Below are positions 37,820 to 48,300 of a DNA stretch of 64,000 nucleotides, in pieces (position 1 is the stretch's first letter; each line of letters starts with the position of its first letter). Both the position numbers and the translations under genes were made by a program. The notes beneath the pieces were generated by a model. It had not been told where the DNA came from. It made no database searches and saw nothing but the letters and a program-made list of their open reading frames with translations. This stretch comes from Rickettsiella grylli. GTDB taxonomy: Bacteria; Pseudomonadota; Gammaproteobacteria; Diplorickettsiales; Diplorickettsiaceae. Location: the NCBI RefSeq assembly GCF_000168295.1, contig NZ_AAQJ02000001.1, forward strand, positions 769,001-833,000. The letters run 5' to 3'.

Positions 37820-39586
37820 TTAGTATGTTCTTTCTTTCAGCTCCATGGGTGGCACCGTTAACGGTTTGCGATTAACGGCTCTCAACGCTATCGACTCCGG
37901 TTTCGAAAAATAGAGTAAATGTTTTAACCAGTTTTTATCATCCCGTTTTGGAAAGTCTTCACGACTATGCGCCCCTCGGCTTTCCTCACGCGTTAAAGCG
38001 GACACCGCTGAAGCATAAGCCACTTCCATAAGATTATCGAGCTCTAAGGCTTCTATCCGTGCCGTATTAAAAATTTGACTGTGGTCCGTTAACATGGCTT
38101 GTTTTAAACGTTCTCTCAATTCTTTTAATTTAATGAGCCCTTCTTCCATATAATGTGCTGTACGAAATACACCGAAATCCGTTTGCATCACTTTTTGCAT
38201 CGCTTTGCGTATTTCAATCCAATTTTCACCGTGTTTAGCCTGCTCCCAACGATTGAATCGACTTAATGCTCTTTCTATATCATCCTGTGTAACCACTGAT
38301 AATGACAAATCCTGGGTTAACGATTCACTGACATGCAAACCTGCCGAGCGACCAAAAACAATGAGATCCAATAAAGAATTCCCCCCTAATCGATTTGCGC
38401 CATGCACGGAAACGCAAGCACATTCTCCAACCGCATATAAACCTTCAACGATTTGATCTTGACCTTCAATATCCAGCGTTATCACTTGACCGTGAACATT
38501 GGTGGGTAAGCCTCCCATCATATAATGACAGGTCGGCACAACGGGAATTGGCGTTGTAATGGGATCGACATGAGCAAATGTTAATGCCAATTCACGAATT
38601 CCGGGTAACCGTTTTTTAATCAAATCAGCACCCAGATGATCAAGCTTTAATTTGACATAGTCCGTCCCTTCCGGATTAAAGCCATGACCTTCGCGTAATT
38701 CGAGTGCCATCGCACGTGCAACCACATCACGCGATGCTAAATCTTTTGCATGAGGAGCATAACGTTCCATAAAACGTTCGCCCTTTTTATTGATTAAATA
38801 ACCCCCTTCACCGCGACAACCTTCGGTGACTAATACTCCCGCACCGGCTATCCCTGTCGGATGGAATTGCCACATTTCCATATCTTGAACCGGAAAACCC
38901 GCCCGTAGGGCCATACCAATACCATCGCCGGTATTGATCATCGCATTGGTCGTTGATTGAAAAATTCGGCCAGCCCCACCCGTAGCAAAAATAGTGGCAC
39001 GGCTATGAAAAAAAACAACTTCACCTGTTTCAATACATAATGCGATTAAGCCAGCAACTTGGTTTTGGGCTGTTTTCACCAAATCAACAGCATACCACTC
39101 ATTAAAAAAATGCGTTTTCGCTTTTAAATTTTGTTGATACAAGGTATGTAATAAGGCATGACCGGTTCTATCCGCTGCTGCGCAGGTACGCGCGGCTTGA
39201 TCGCCGCCAAAATTTTTAGATTGCCCTCCAAAAGGACGTTGATAAATTTTTCCTGAATCCATTCGTGAAAAAGGTAAGCCCATGTGTTCTAACTCATACA
39301 CCGCTTGTGGGCCTGTTTGACACATATATTCTATACTATCCTGATCGCCCAAATAATCAGAACCTTTCACGGTATCGTACATATGCCAACGCCAATCATC
39401 TTCATGGGCGTTACCTAACGCACAGGTAATACCACCTTGTGCTGAAACAGTATGCGAACGCGTCGGAAACACTTTAGAAATCAATGCCACTTTCTGACCG
39501 GTTTGCGCTAATTGTAATGCTGCGCGCATGCCGGCACCTCCTGCGCCGACAATAACAACATCAAATGTGTATGTGGGTAAAGCCAT
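37820..39586 (-). CDS. sdhA: Succinate dehydrogenase flavoprotein subunit
   Basis: Catalytic subunit of complex II, 588 residues as in E. coli. FAD is bound by [20 protein letters not shown] and covalently by the His in [16 protein letters not shown]. Substrate-binding residues include those in [20 protein letters not shown] and the Arg/His in [12 protein letters not shown]. The tail [12 protein letters not shown] is typical. Its start overlaps the sdhD 3' end by 26 nt. Confidence 0.98.
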   Translation of the reverse strand: MALPTYTFDVVIVGAGGAGMRAALQLAQTGQKVALISKVFPTRSHTVSAQGGITCALGNAHEDDWRWHMYDTVKGSDYLGDQDSIEYMCQTGPQAVYELEHMGLPFSRMDSGKIYQRPFGGQSKNFGGDQAARTCAAADRTGHALLHTLYQQNLKAKTHFFNEWYAVDLVKTAQNQVAGLIALCIETGEVVFFHSRATIFATGGAGRIFQSTTNAMINTGDGIGMALRAGFPVQDMEMWQFHPTGIAGAGVLVTEGCRGEGGYLINKKGERFMERYAPHAKDLASRDVVARAMALELREGHGFNPEGTDYVKLKLDHLGADLIKKRLPGIRELALTFAHVDPITTPIPVVPTCHYMMGGLPTNVHGQVITLDIEGQDQIVEGLYAVGECACVSVHGANRLGGNSLLDLIVFGRSAGLHVSESLTQDLSLSVVTQDDIERALSRFNRWEQAKHGENWIEIRKAMQKVMQTDFGVFRTAHYMEEGLIKLKELRERLKQAMLTDHSQIFNTARIEALELDNLMEVAYASAVSALTREESRGAHSREDFPKRDDKNWLKHLLYFSKPESIALRAVNRKPLTVPPMELKERTY

Positions 39587-39944
39587 CGATTACACCCCAA
39601 AAAATAGCTAAACCCCAAATCAAGTAGAGAAATAGCGTCATAATAATAAAAAGTTGAACCATCAAACGTAAACTTGCCCATCGAATATAATCCGTTACGA
39701 TCGTCCATAAACCCACCCATGCATGCCAAAATAAACTGAATAAAAATAACGTGCTAAATAAACGCATGCTCAAATGAGAGAATAAATGCTGCCAGGTCGT
39801 AAAGTCTAAAGGGTGGTGATAGCCTATATAAGCCAATAAAAAGAGAATGTATGCGGCCAAAACGAGCGAGGTGACTCGCTGTATTAACCAGTCGCGCAAA
39901 CCATTACCTGAAAGACTCGTGACATTGGTCAAATTTTTCACCAT
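39561..39944 (-). CDS. sdhD: Succinate dehydrogenase membrane anchor subunit
   Basis: Hydrophobic subunit of complex II with three membrane helices and quinone-site residues. The start [20 protein letters not shown] is the normal SdhD N-terminus; the frame is open further upstream but that part lies inside sdh[21 protein letters not shown] is helix 1, with the conserved Arg. The internal His and Tyr in [20 protein letters not shown] match the heme/quinone region. It overlaps the sdhC stop by 7 nt and sdhA by 26 nt, so translation is coupled. Confidence 0.94.
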   Translation of the reverse strand: MVKNLTNVTSLSGNGLRDWLIQRVTSLVLAAYILFLLAYIGYHHPLDFTTWQHLFSHLSMRLFSTLFLFSLFWHAWVGLWTIVTDYIRWASLRLMVQLFIIMTLFLYLIWGLAIFWGVIDGFTHIHI

Positions 39945-40309
39945 AAATAAATTCCCATCAAACTGGTCAAAACGAGCGTTGCAACCATCACGAACCCTGC
40001 TGTCCATTGCGCTGATTTTAAGGTATCCGCTACACCAGCATCCATAAATAGATGACGAATACCTGCAAATAAATGATAAAAAAGTGCAGCTAAAAAACCC
40101 AGTAGAAATAACTTCATTAAAGGATGTTCAAAACAAACGTGAACTGTAAAAAAGGCTTCAGGACTCTGCAAGGTCAATGTCATGAGCATTAAAAAAACAG
40201 GGATCGCTAAAAATAATAAAAACCCGGAAAGCCGATGCAAAATAGAGACAATCGCCGTCATTGGAAAGCGGATCGTCAATAAATTAAGGTTAATAGGTCG
40301 TTTACTCAC
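39938..40309 (-). CDS. sdhC: Succinate dehydrogenase cytochrome b556 subunit
   Basis: First membrane subunit of complex II (123 aa). RPINLNLLTIRFPMTAIVSI and LHRLSGFLLFLAIP form the quinone-binding N-terminus and first helix. HLFAGIRHLFMD contains the axial heme His. The start codon is GTG, encoding MSKRPINL; the alternative ATG further inside would cut the conserved N-terminus. It opens the sdhCDAB-sucABCD supercluster. Confidence 0.95.
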   Translation of the reverse strand: MSKRPINLNLLTIRFPMTAIVSILHRLSGFLLFLAIPVFLMLMTLTLQSPEAFFTVHVCFEHPLMKLFLLGFLAALFYHLFAGIRHLFMDAGVADTLKSAQWTAGFVMVATLVLTSLMGIYLW

Positions 40310-40351
40310 AAATGGTAAGCCTTATTAAAAAGGGTAAAAAAAGACCGGGCG

Positions 40352-40381
40352 ATTATACGCGTAAATTGATTTCAATTTCAA
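40352..40381 (-). promoter_or_regulatory. Predicted sigma-70 promoter of the sdh-suc operon
   Basis: On the minus strand TTGAAA and a perfect TATAAT are separated by 18 bp, about 43 bp before the sdhC start codon. This is the best promoter match in the window and is the likely origin of the 10-kb sdhC-to-sucD transcript. Confidence 0.6.
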
Positions 40382-40572
40382 ACCCTCAGCACATTCATTT
40401 GTCTTAAACGGGTTGATTTTTTCATCCTCAACTGACCCTTTCGTCGGTTCATTAAAAAATATAATGGACTTTGCGTCAGAATTTTACTTACATAAGATCA
40501 TGTCTACCTAAAAAAACTTAATCCATCCTTAAGAGAGAAATTGAACCATTCATTTTTCTCAATCCCTTTGAG

Positions 40573-41310
40573 TTAATCTAAATCAACTAAATGCGCAAGT
40601 TTTTTTATCGCCTTCGTTTTCAACTCAAAAAAATGTCCTTTTTTCAGATCGTGAGGCAAACTGACGTTACCAAAACGTATCCGCATCAAACGGCTGACCG
40701 TTACACCTTGTGTTTCCCACAGTCGTCTGACCTCTCGATTGCGACCCTCTTTTAAGACCACATGGTACCAACGATTTGCACCCGAGCCGCCACTCGCTTG
40801 GATAGATGTGAAAGCGGCTCGTTTTTCTTTCAACATCACCCCTTTTTTCAGGCGATCCAACATGCTTTTATTCACCTTCCCTAAGACACGCACGACATAT
40901 TCTCGTTCAATTTGATAAGAAGGGTGCGATAGCCGGTATGCAAATTCACCCTCATTCGTAAAAATTAATAATCCTGAGGTATTCATATCCAAACGACCTA
41001 TCATAACCCAACGCTGGTCGCGCAAGCGTGGTAAATGCTCAAATACAGTGACGTGATGACGAGGATCCGAACGTGAACAAATTTCTCCGAGCGGTTTATG
41101 GTAAATCAAGACGCGACGTTCAAATGGCTTATTCGTTGTTAAACGAATCCGCTGATTATCTATCGTGACTTTCGCTTTCAAATGGATGCGCATGCCGAGT
41201 TTCGCGGGTTGTCCATTAATATGAACGCGACCGTCGTGGATCCAACGTTCTATTTCGCGACGCGATCCGAGGCCGAAATGGGCTAATATTTTTTGAATTT
41301 TTTCACTCAT
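40573..41310 (-). CDS. rluB: 23S rRNA pseudouridine 2605 synthase
   Basis: RsuA-family pseudouridine synthase. An N-terminal S4 domain (KIQKILAHFGLGSRREIERW, GRVHINGQPAK) is followed by the catalytic domain with the active-site Asp in GRLDMNTSGLLIFTNEGE. EGRNREVRRLWETQGV is the KEGRNRQVRR-type motif of RluB. It is located next to scpB, the usual scpA-scpB-rluB order; scpA is not adjacent here. Confidence 0.93.
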   Translation of the reverse strand: MSEKIQKILAHFGLGSRREIERWIHDGRVHINGQPAKLGMRIHLKAKVTIDNQRIRLTTNKPFERRVLIYHKPLGEICSRSDPRHHVTVFEHLPRLRDQRWVMIGRLDMNTSGLLIFTNEGEFAYRLSHPSYQIEREYVVRVLGKVNKSMLDRLKKGVMLKEKRAAFTSIQASGGSGANRWYHVVLKEGRNREVRRLWETQGVTVSRLMRIRFGNVSLPHDLKKGHFFELKTKAIKKLAHLVDLD

Positions 41311-41429
41311 CGTTCATCAAAATCAATTAAGGTTCTTTCTTTGCGCGTGTACGTACTTATTATTTATTTTTTTAAAAAATAGTCACTGTTATACGAATTC
41401 CTTTAAACAGGAGAATGCTTTCAAGAAAA

Positions 41430-41996
41430 TTAAATCGTGTTATGGTAGTCAACGCGCGGACATGGGGTCACTTCATTCGTTTTAGAAGGAAATGGGGGTA
41501 GTTCCGACACTGTTTTTAAACCAAAATGATCAAGAAATAAGGTTGATGTCGCATAGAGATTAGGACGCCCAGGTACTTCACGTTGCCCAACAACCTGAAT
41601 CCACGCGTGCTCCAAAAGAACTTTAATAATCTGAGGGCTTACTGCCACCCCTCGTATCGCTTCAATATCTCCACGAGTCACGGGTTGCTTATACGCAATA
41701 ATACTTAATGTTTCTAGAAAAGCACGAGAATAACGCGGTGGTTTTTCTGGCCACAGTCGTTTTACCCAGTCATGAAGGAGGCTATCTGTTTGAAAGCAAT
41801 ATCCGCTCGCCAGTTGTTTTAAGTGAATGCCCCGATCGCGATAATCATGTGTCAAATCCGCGAGTATTTTTTTCATCTCGGATGCGGTAGGCCGCTCTTC
41901 GTCGGTGAATAAATCTAAAAGACGTTTTAAGCTAACCGGCTCACCCGCTGCAAAAAGAGCTGCTTCGCAAACGAACTTAAGTTTTTGAATTTCCAT
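41430..41996 (-). CDS. scpB: Segregation and condensation protein B
   Basis: Winged-helix kleisin-binding partner of SMC and ScpA in chromosome condensation (188 aa). Two tandem winged helices: CEAALFAAGEPVSLKRLLDL (N-terminal) and FLETLSIIAYKQPVTRGDIE with IRGVAVSPQIIKVLLEHAWI (C-terminal). GQREVPGRPNLYATSTLFLD is the diagnostic wing. It is divergent from the thiamine operon across a 75-bp region that ends in the thi promoter. Confidence 0.94.
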   Translation of the reverse strand: MEIQKLKFVCEAALFAAGEPVSLKRLLDLFTDEERPTASEMKKILADLTHDYRDRGIHLKQLASGYCFQTDSLLHDWVKRLWPEKPPRYSRAFLETLSIIAYKQPVTRGDIEAIRGVAVSPQIIKVLLEHAWIQVVGQREVPGRPNLYATSTLFLDHFGLKTVSELPPFPSKTNEVTPCPRVDYHNTI

Positions 41997-42037
41997 GCGC
42001 AGACTATAGCAGTTTACGTTAAAACGTGCTATGCCTC

Positions 42038-42066
42038 TTGACTCCTTTTGTTCATTCCTATCTAAT
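42038..42066 (+). promoter_or_regulatory. Predicted sigma-70 promoter of the thiM operon
   Basis: TTGACT, 17 bp, TCTAAT, each one base from consensus, ending about 6 bp before the riboswitch begins. An imperfect inverted repeat (ATAGCA ... TGCTAT) just upstream might bind a regulator. No other promoter is needed for thiM-thiE-thiD-tenA. Confidence 0.6.
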
Positions 42067-42071
42067 AGAGA

Positions 42072-42170
42072 AAAGCACCGGGGGTGCCTTTTGAAATAAA
42101 GGCTGAGAGAATAGTCACTTATTCAACCCTTATTAACCTGATCAGGCTAAAACCTGCGTAGGAAGATGTG
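42072..42170 (+). promoter_or_regulatory. TPP (THI-element) riboswitch
   Basis: The leader shows the conserved thi-box order: CACCGGGGGTGCC (P2 5' side), AAGGCTGAGAG (pyrimidine-sensor J2-3, CTGAGA), ATTAACCTGATCAGGCT (P4/P5 with ACCTGAT), then AAAACCTGCGTAGGAAG closing the core. The Shine-Dalgarno AGGAAG lies within the 3' end of the aptamer, 8-9 nt before the thiM ATG. TPP binding should therefore occlude the ribosome site (translational control). No separate terminator hairpin is visible. Confidence 0.93.
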
Positions 42171-42172
42171 AT

Positions 42173-43042
42173 ATGACTCTCAAAAAAAATGATCTCGATC
42201 AATTAACGCGGACATCAATCCATCAAACGAACCCTTTTAATTTAACGTCATTATTCCAGGACGTCGAAAAAATCCGAAAAACCCAACCTTTAATTCACAA
42301 CATAACAAATTTAGTGGTCATGCAAACAGTAGCGAATGTTTTATTGGCATTAGGCGCTCTGCCCCTCATGGCCCATGCCAAAGAAGAAGTAGAGACCATG
42401 ATTCAAAATGCACAAGCCTTCGTCATTAATATTGGAACATTGGATAGCTATTGGCTTTCATGTATTCAACAGGGTCAATATGCGGCATTAAAGCGTGGAA
42501 TCCCCATTCTGTTGGATCCCGTTGGTGCAGGTTCTAGTTTTTATCGTACTCAAGCCGCTTTAACCATCATTGAGCGTGGTGTTGACATTATTCGTGGAAA
42601 TGCTTCAGAAATTATGGCGTTGCAGGATAGTTCAATCAAAACAAAAGGGGTGGATACGTTACAACCCAGCGAACACGCGATTTCTTCAGCCTATGCCTTA
42701 GCAAAGAAATATGAATGTATCGTTGTTGTCAGCGGAAAAACTGATTTTATTGTTCGTTCATCCCAACACGTTGCATTACGCTATGGTAGTGCTCTGTTGA
42801 CGAAAGTCACTGGTATGGGCTGCGCTTTAACCGCCATGATGGGCAGTTTCCTGAGTGTCAACCCGGATAAATTGAGGGCGTGCGTTCACACCATGGCCTT
42901 TATGGGTCTTGTGAGCGAATATGCTGAAAAAAAGTCCAATGGACCCGCCAGCTTTTGCACCAACCTATTAGACCTTTTTTATTCCGCACAAAAAGAGGAT
43001 GTTCAACATTTACTGAAGCCGAACGTGTCACATGAACATTGA
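42173..43042 (+). CDS. thiM: Hydroxyethylthiazole kinase
   Basis: Phosphorylates salvaged 4-methyl-5-(2-hydroxyethyl)thiazole. 289 aa. The first 25 residues are an extra leader not seen in E. coli ThiM (262 aa). Then LIHNITNLVVMQTVANVLLA binds thiazole, VINIGTLDS and ILLDPVGAGSSFYRTQAA form the ribokinase-like core, and VTGMGCALTAMMGSFL contains the active-site Cys near the anion hole. First gene after the TPP riboswitch; its 3' end overlaps thiE by 11 nt. Confidence 0.95.
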   Translation: MTLKKNDLDQLTRTSIHQTNPFNLTSLFQDVEKIRKTQPLIHNITNLVVMQTVANVLLALGALPLMAHAKEEVETMIQNAQAFVINIGTLDSYWLSCIQQGQYAALKRGIPILLDPVGAGSSFYRTQAALTIIERGVDIIRGNASEIMALQDSSIKTKGVDTLQPSEHAISSAYALAKKYECIVVVSGKTDFIVRSSQHVALRYGSALLTKVTGMGCALTAMMGSFLSVNPDKLRACVHTMAFMGLVSEYAEKKSNGPASFCTNLLDLFYSAQKEDVQHLLKPNVSHEH

Positions 43043-43658
43043 TTATTCTTACTACTTGCTGGCAGATGAACAGGCCTCGGAACCCTTGTCAGTCATCGAT
43101 GCGGTCCAACGGGTATTAAACCATACAGTCCGTTGCGTTCAACTTCGTATGAAAAATCAACGTCGCAAAAAAATAATGGATACCGGTAAACAATTAGTTG
43201 ATTTATTACAGGCATGGAATATTCCTTTAATTATCAATGATCACGCCGATATTGCGTGTGCGATTGATGCGGCCGGTGTCCATCTTGGTCAGACCGATCG
43301 ACCTTACCCTGAGATTCGTCAACACTGTGGTTATAAAAAAATTATTGGCCTAACCATTGAAAATAGCCAACAAGCACAGCAATGTCGTCATTATGATTGT
43401 GATTATTTTGGTGTCGGACCCATCTTTTCAACGGTCACGAAAAAATTTTCCACACCACCGCTCGGTCTTGTTCAATTCAATCGGATTATGCGTATACTGA
43501 ATGCACCTGTGGTCGCTATCGGTGGAATCACACTTGAAAATGTTCAATCCGTATTAGAGACCGGTTGTGCCGGTATTGCCGTTGCATCAGCGGTTTTTCA
43601 AACCCCGGATCCGGTTAAACAGAGTCAAAAATTCGCACACATTATTTCTCAATCATAA
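43032..43658 (+). CDS. thiE: Thiamine phosphate synthase
   Basis: TIM-barrel enzyme that joins HMP-diphosphate and thiazole phosphate. RCVQLRMKNQRRKKIMDTGK corresponds to the QLRxK substrate strand, LIINDHADIACAIDAAGVHL carries the ND..D Mg/pyrophosphate site, followed by GQTDRPYPEIR. FGVGPIFSTVTKKF and VVAIGGIT bind thiazole phosphate. 208 aa, standard length. Translationally coupled to thiM. Confidence 0.94.
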   Translation: MNIDYSYYLLADEQASEPLSVIDAVQRVLNHTVRCVQLRMKNQRRKKIMDTGKQLVDLLQAWNIPLIINDHADIACAIDAAGVHLGQTDRPYPEIRQHCGYKKIIGLTIENSQQAQQCRHYDCDYFGVGPIFSTVTKKFSTPPLGLVQFNRIMRILNAPVVAIGGITLENVQSVLETGCAGIAVASAVFQTPDPVKQSQKFAHIISQS

Positions 43659-43663
43659 TCGTT

Positions 43664-44500
43664 ATGAATTTCCCTTCTCAATTAGCACAGGTTGTCAGTA
43701 TTGCGGGCACTGATCCTTCGGGCGGTGCAGGTATTCAAGCGGATATCAAAGCAATTTCAGCAACAGGCAGTTATGCTGCCAGTATTATTACTGTTTTAGT
43801 TGCGCAAAACACACAAGCCGTTATCAGTCTACAAGACATTCCACTCGATTTTATTCAACAGCAAATCGATGCTGTCTTCACTGATTTATCCATAAACGCA
43901 GTTAAACTGGGCATGCTTTATCATGAAGGCATTATCCGTTTAATCCGCCATAATTTAAAAAAATATCAACCCCCTTTTATTGTTCTTGATCCCGTCATGA
44001 TTACTCAGACCGGCCACCCCCTTCTTAAACCGCAGGCCATACAGGTTTTAGCGACTGATTTATTTCCTTTAGCCACATTGATTACACCCAATATTCCAGA
44101 AGCCGAATCTCTTTTAAATCTGAAAATCATCGATGCGACCACTATGCAAAAGGCTGCAGTTTTATTGGCAACACGTTATAAGGTGTCGGTGCTGCTTAAA
44201 GGAGGGCATTCTCCATACGATGCCTCTGATATTTTTTACGATTTCTCGCAAAAACAAATTCATTATTTTAAACGAGCACGAATAAACACAAAAAATACGC
44301 ATGGTACCGGTTGCACGTTATCTGCAGCCATCGCCTCTTATCTTGCCCAAGGTCTAAACGTGGTTGAAGCCATTTTTCATGCAAAAAATTATTTAACACA
44401 ATGCCTTTTAGCCGCAAAAGATTTACATCTTGGACAAGGCCAGGGTCCAGTAAACCACTTTTATTTTTTAAAAAAAGAGAAACCATGTTTGATCGACTAA
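43664..44500 (+). CDS. thiD: Hydroxymethylpyrimidine kinase/phosphomethylpyrimidine kinase
   Basis: Phosphorylates HMP twice for ThiE. SIAGTDPSGGAGIQADIKAI is the ribokinase-like N-terminal signature of ThiD. VLDPVMITQTGHPLL, LITPNIPEAESLLNLKI and the anion-hole motif KNTHGTGCTLSAAIASYLAQ are also clear. 278 aa. It follows thiE by 5 nt and overlaps tenA by 16 nt. Confidence 0.95.
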   Translation: MNFPSQLAQVVSIAGTDPSGGAGIQADIKAISATGSYAASIITVLVAQNTQAVISLQDIPLDFIQQQIDAVFTDLSINAVKLGMLYHEGIIRLIRHNLKKYQPPFIVLDPVMITQTGHPLLKPQAIQVLATDLFPLATLITPNIPEAESLLNLKIIDATTMQKAAVLLATRYKVSVLLKGGHSPYDASDIFYDFSQKQIHYFKRARINTKNTHGTGCTLSAAIASYLAQGLNVVEAIFHAKNYLTQCLLAAKDLHLGQGQGPVNHFYFLKKEKPCLID

Positions 44501-45129
44501 AAAAATCGGTTTCGGCGCTGATGCCAAAAATTTATCAACATCCCTTTAATCAAGAGCTTATCCAAGGGCGTTTACCGCTTGAAAAATTTATTTTTTATCT
44601 CAGTCAAGATGCACTTTATCTGGTGGATTTTTCTAAAGCACTGACACTCACAGCAGCACGATTGTCCGATCAAAAACACTGTGAACAATTTATTCAATTA
44701 GCCCTGGACGCATTACATGCCGAACGCGATCTTCATCGTCACTTTCTAAAAAAACATGCCGCATTAACAACGCGTCAACAAAGTCCTTTTTGTTTTATGT
44801 ATACCAATTATTTATTACGACTTGCGATCTCCGGCACTTTAGAAGAAGCGGTTGCGAGTTTATTACCGTGTTTTTGGATCTATCAACAAGTGGGACAGCG
44901 TGCTTCCTCTCAAACCGTTTTGAATAATCCCTACCAAGATTGGATTGATTTATATTCCAGCTCAACGTTTAATGACTCGGTTGAACACATGATAAACACA
45001 TTAAATAAACTGGCTTTACTGGCAAGCGCGCATGGCCAACAAAAAATGATCAACGCCTTTACTCAAGCCAGCCTCTGTGAATGGCATTTCTGGCAAGGTG
45101 CTTACTTACAACAAACCTGGTTCATTTAA
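44485..45129 (+). CDS. tenA: Aminopyrimidine aminohydrolase/thiaminase II (TenA family)
   Basis: Salvages pyrimidine from degraded thiamine by hydrolysing amino-HMP or thiamine. The catalytic Cys is in SLLPCFWIYQQVG and a conserved Glu in LCEWHFWQGAYLQ. The N-terminal YQHPFNQELIQGRLPLEKFI and YLSQDALYLVDFSKALTLTA match the TenA four-helix core. The frame is open 28 codons upstream within thiD, but I placed the start at MFDRLKKSV, which has the best match to the family and a GAGAAACC behind it. Final gene of the operon. Confidence 0.9.
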   Translation: MFDRLKKSVSALMPKIYQHPFNQELIQGRLPLEKFIFYLSQDALYLVDFSKALTLTAARLSDQKHCEQFIQLALDALHAERDLHRHFLKKHAALTTRQQSPFCFMYTNYLLRLAISGTLEEAVASLLPCFWIYQQVGQRASSQTVLNNPYQDWIDLYSSSTFNDSVEHMINTLNKLALLASAHGQQKMINAFTQASLCEWHFWQGAYLQQTWFI

Positions 45130-45302
45130 AATTTTCTAATGAAATTAATTTTTTTTAAATTAAAAAATATTTCTATTAATTTACTCCTTATAACGTATTG
45201 TCTGTATAAAATTGAACTGATATTCTTAAGGTTACGATTTAAATTTAATTCCTAAAAAATTATTTAAAAATAGTTTATTTCATACTATAAAAGGGACATT
45301 AT

Positions 45303-48300
45303 ATGTTAAAAATATTTTTTAAAAAAAATACCACTGAATATCCAATCAACCCTGCTATCAATAAAAAACTGGCTTTAAGTTATACGCCTTTACCTAAAAT
45401 TGATATCACTCAATTACCGCCCCTCCAAGAAAATTGGTTGGACGATTTTCAAGTCATTATTGCGGAATATAATGATGAATTATCCAATCATACATTGGAA
45501 CTTCATGCTGGTAAATGTGCTTATTATAATGCAAAAAAAGTTTTATCCGAACAATTACAACTGATTTATCATCGTCTACTCGGGAATTTAGATTCAGAAC
45601 TAGGAAAACTTTCCATGGATGTTCGCGAATCTATTCTTAGCCAGTTAACCGAAGATATTAAGCTCTGTACGGAGGGCTTTCATAATCGTGTCAATATTAT
45701 TGTAAATTCGTTTTATCGACCTCGTAATTTAACTGAACTACTCTATGTCGTGCGAAAAGAAATTGTAGATAATGTCGCTTCGACACTCGCGAATGAAATC
45801 CACGCATGGAATTATTTTAGTGTTGTTGCAGCGAATGACGGTTTAGGCATAAAAGCCAACTTTTCAGGTGATCAATATACAAACAGTTTTCCAGAAGATC
45901 CGATTCGATGTGCTTTACAAACCAGTTTTTGTAAAAAATTTACTCCTTTTAATTTACCGAATTTACTGATTCATGAATTTATAAAACTTATTCCTGAATT
46001 AGAACCCGAAAAAAAAAGCGAAAACGGCTTATCGTTACAATTGGTCACTAAAATTGAAGATTTAATCCAAAACTTTTTGCCGAATTATATTAATAAAGTA
46101 GACGATGATCCAAATAATTGGATTAATTATTTTATACTCGATTATGACAAAGACGATCCCCTCATTTTCAGTTTTGTTAACATTAATTTTGAAAAGTTGT
46201 ATCAATCTTTTTTTAATGCCTTACTCGATCAAAAATTTATTGAAACTCCGATAATAAACACGTTGACTGAAAGCGCTTATTATAATTTCGTTTTAAAAAA
46301 AAATCCATTGCACGATACCGAACAATTGATTTCTGAACTGATTAGCGAGAGAAGATTGACGATATTACTTGAGCAATTAGTTGAATTAAATGAAAAATTT
46401 CCAACGCACTATTCACAGTTAAGTCAAAGCAACCTTTTTATGACCCATGCCTCAACTTTAATAGACTATTTGAATGATCAATTAGCCACGAATATGGGTT
46501 ATTCTGCAGAAATTATCCTTGCTTATCAGTTAGTATTTGACTTAAATTTACCGCTCACAGATTGTCATGTTAAAAAAATAGCCGACACTTTACTTTTAGA
46601 AAATCAACGCGGTTCAAATCTGCTCATGATAGGATCGCGATATAATCCCTTGCTTGTTCTGGCTATCTTAAATTTTATTACGCGTTATAAAACCATTATT
46701 AGCGAACATAACGCCTCTATCATTAAATATATTTTTTTAATGAAAAATAATTACAATCAAAATGCATTGATGATAGCCGCTACTTATCATGCTGAAGCCG
46801 TGGATCTATTATTAAATTTTTTAGGAAAAAATATTCATGAATTAGATGCTGAGGTTTTACAAGAATTTTTTTTAGAAAGACAAAATGACAACTATAATGT
46901 ACTGATGTTGGCCGCCATCAAACAAGCGAAAGCATTTAAAATGATCATCAATTTTTTAACTACATATATTAGGCATTTCGCTACGGAGACATTATATAAA
47001 CTCGTTACACAACAGCAAAAAAATAGCTATACTGCGGTTACTTTAATTACTCATTTTTTTCCTGATTATACGAAAACAATTTTATCTTTTATAGCACAGC
47101 ATATAAAAATTGATCGTAAAACTATTCATAAACTTTTTTTTACCGGAAATTCGAATGAAACGTGCGCCGCGTTAATGTTAGCAGTACAAAACCAAGTTGA
47201 AGCAACCCAGTCCATTCTAAAATTCATTTCCGCCAATATTGATCATTTTGGTCCTTACCTTTTAAATAAAATGTTTTTAGAAAAAAATGAAGACGGTAAT
47301 TCTATTATCATGTTAGCCTCGATTTATAGCCCACGCGCATTAAGCGCTATTCTTCATTTTATTGATACGCATACTCATCATTTCTTTCTAGAAAAAATTC
47401 CTGAATTTTTCCTATTATGCAATCTTAATAATTTTAATTGTCTGATGCTTGCTGCCGATCGTCAGTGTGAATCGTTAAAAATTCTTTTTGATTATATCAA
47501 TGAAAAAATTGAATTTTTTTCTGAACATTTAAAAACTTTATTTCTTACTAAAACAGAAAAAGGCTATCACACGCTGACGCTTGCGCGCTTTTATCCTGAA
47601 TTATTTTTACCGCTTATTAAATTTTATATTAATCAAAAGCTGTCTACTTTAGAGCAGCTTTTTTTTGAACATTATAATTTTGATATGACACTTTTGATTT
47701 TATTAGCAAAGGATGATACACCGACTTTAAAACCTACGCTTAATTTTCTTGAGGAACATACCGATCTTCTTCCAGCAGAAAAGTGGCCTCAATTAATCGC
47801 TCACAACAATGATCACGATTATAATAGTTTCATGTTAGCGGTGCGTAATCACCCTAAAAATGTTGCCATTATTCTCAATTTTATTCAATTGCATCCTAAA
47901 ATTTTTTCCCCTTTATTTATTAAACAGCTGTTATTAACAAAAAATAATCTTATACATAGTACGTTAATGATAGCGGCAAAATATCAACCTGAGTCCGTTA
48001 CACTTTTGCTTGAGTATAGTCAAATGCAAGCTAATCTCTCTGAATTTATTAAAGAATTCTTATTAACCTACGATAGATTTAATACGAATGCATTATTGAT
48101 AGCGGCAATTCATCAAATTGAAGCCGTTCAACCGTTATTAGCGTTTTTTAGTGACTATATTCACTATTTTAAAAATGAGGAGATCTATGATTTTGTTTTC
48201 AAAAAAGTTTATGATGAAAAATATTACATCTCAGCCTTTTTGACGAATAATTATAAAGCTAGAAAAACGATTTTGTCAGTGACTTCTCAACTTAAAAGAC

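Noticed and set aside
44401-44484. Longer start for tenA
   Set aside because: The extra 28 residues are thiD read in another frame, and TenA homology starts at MFDRLKK.
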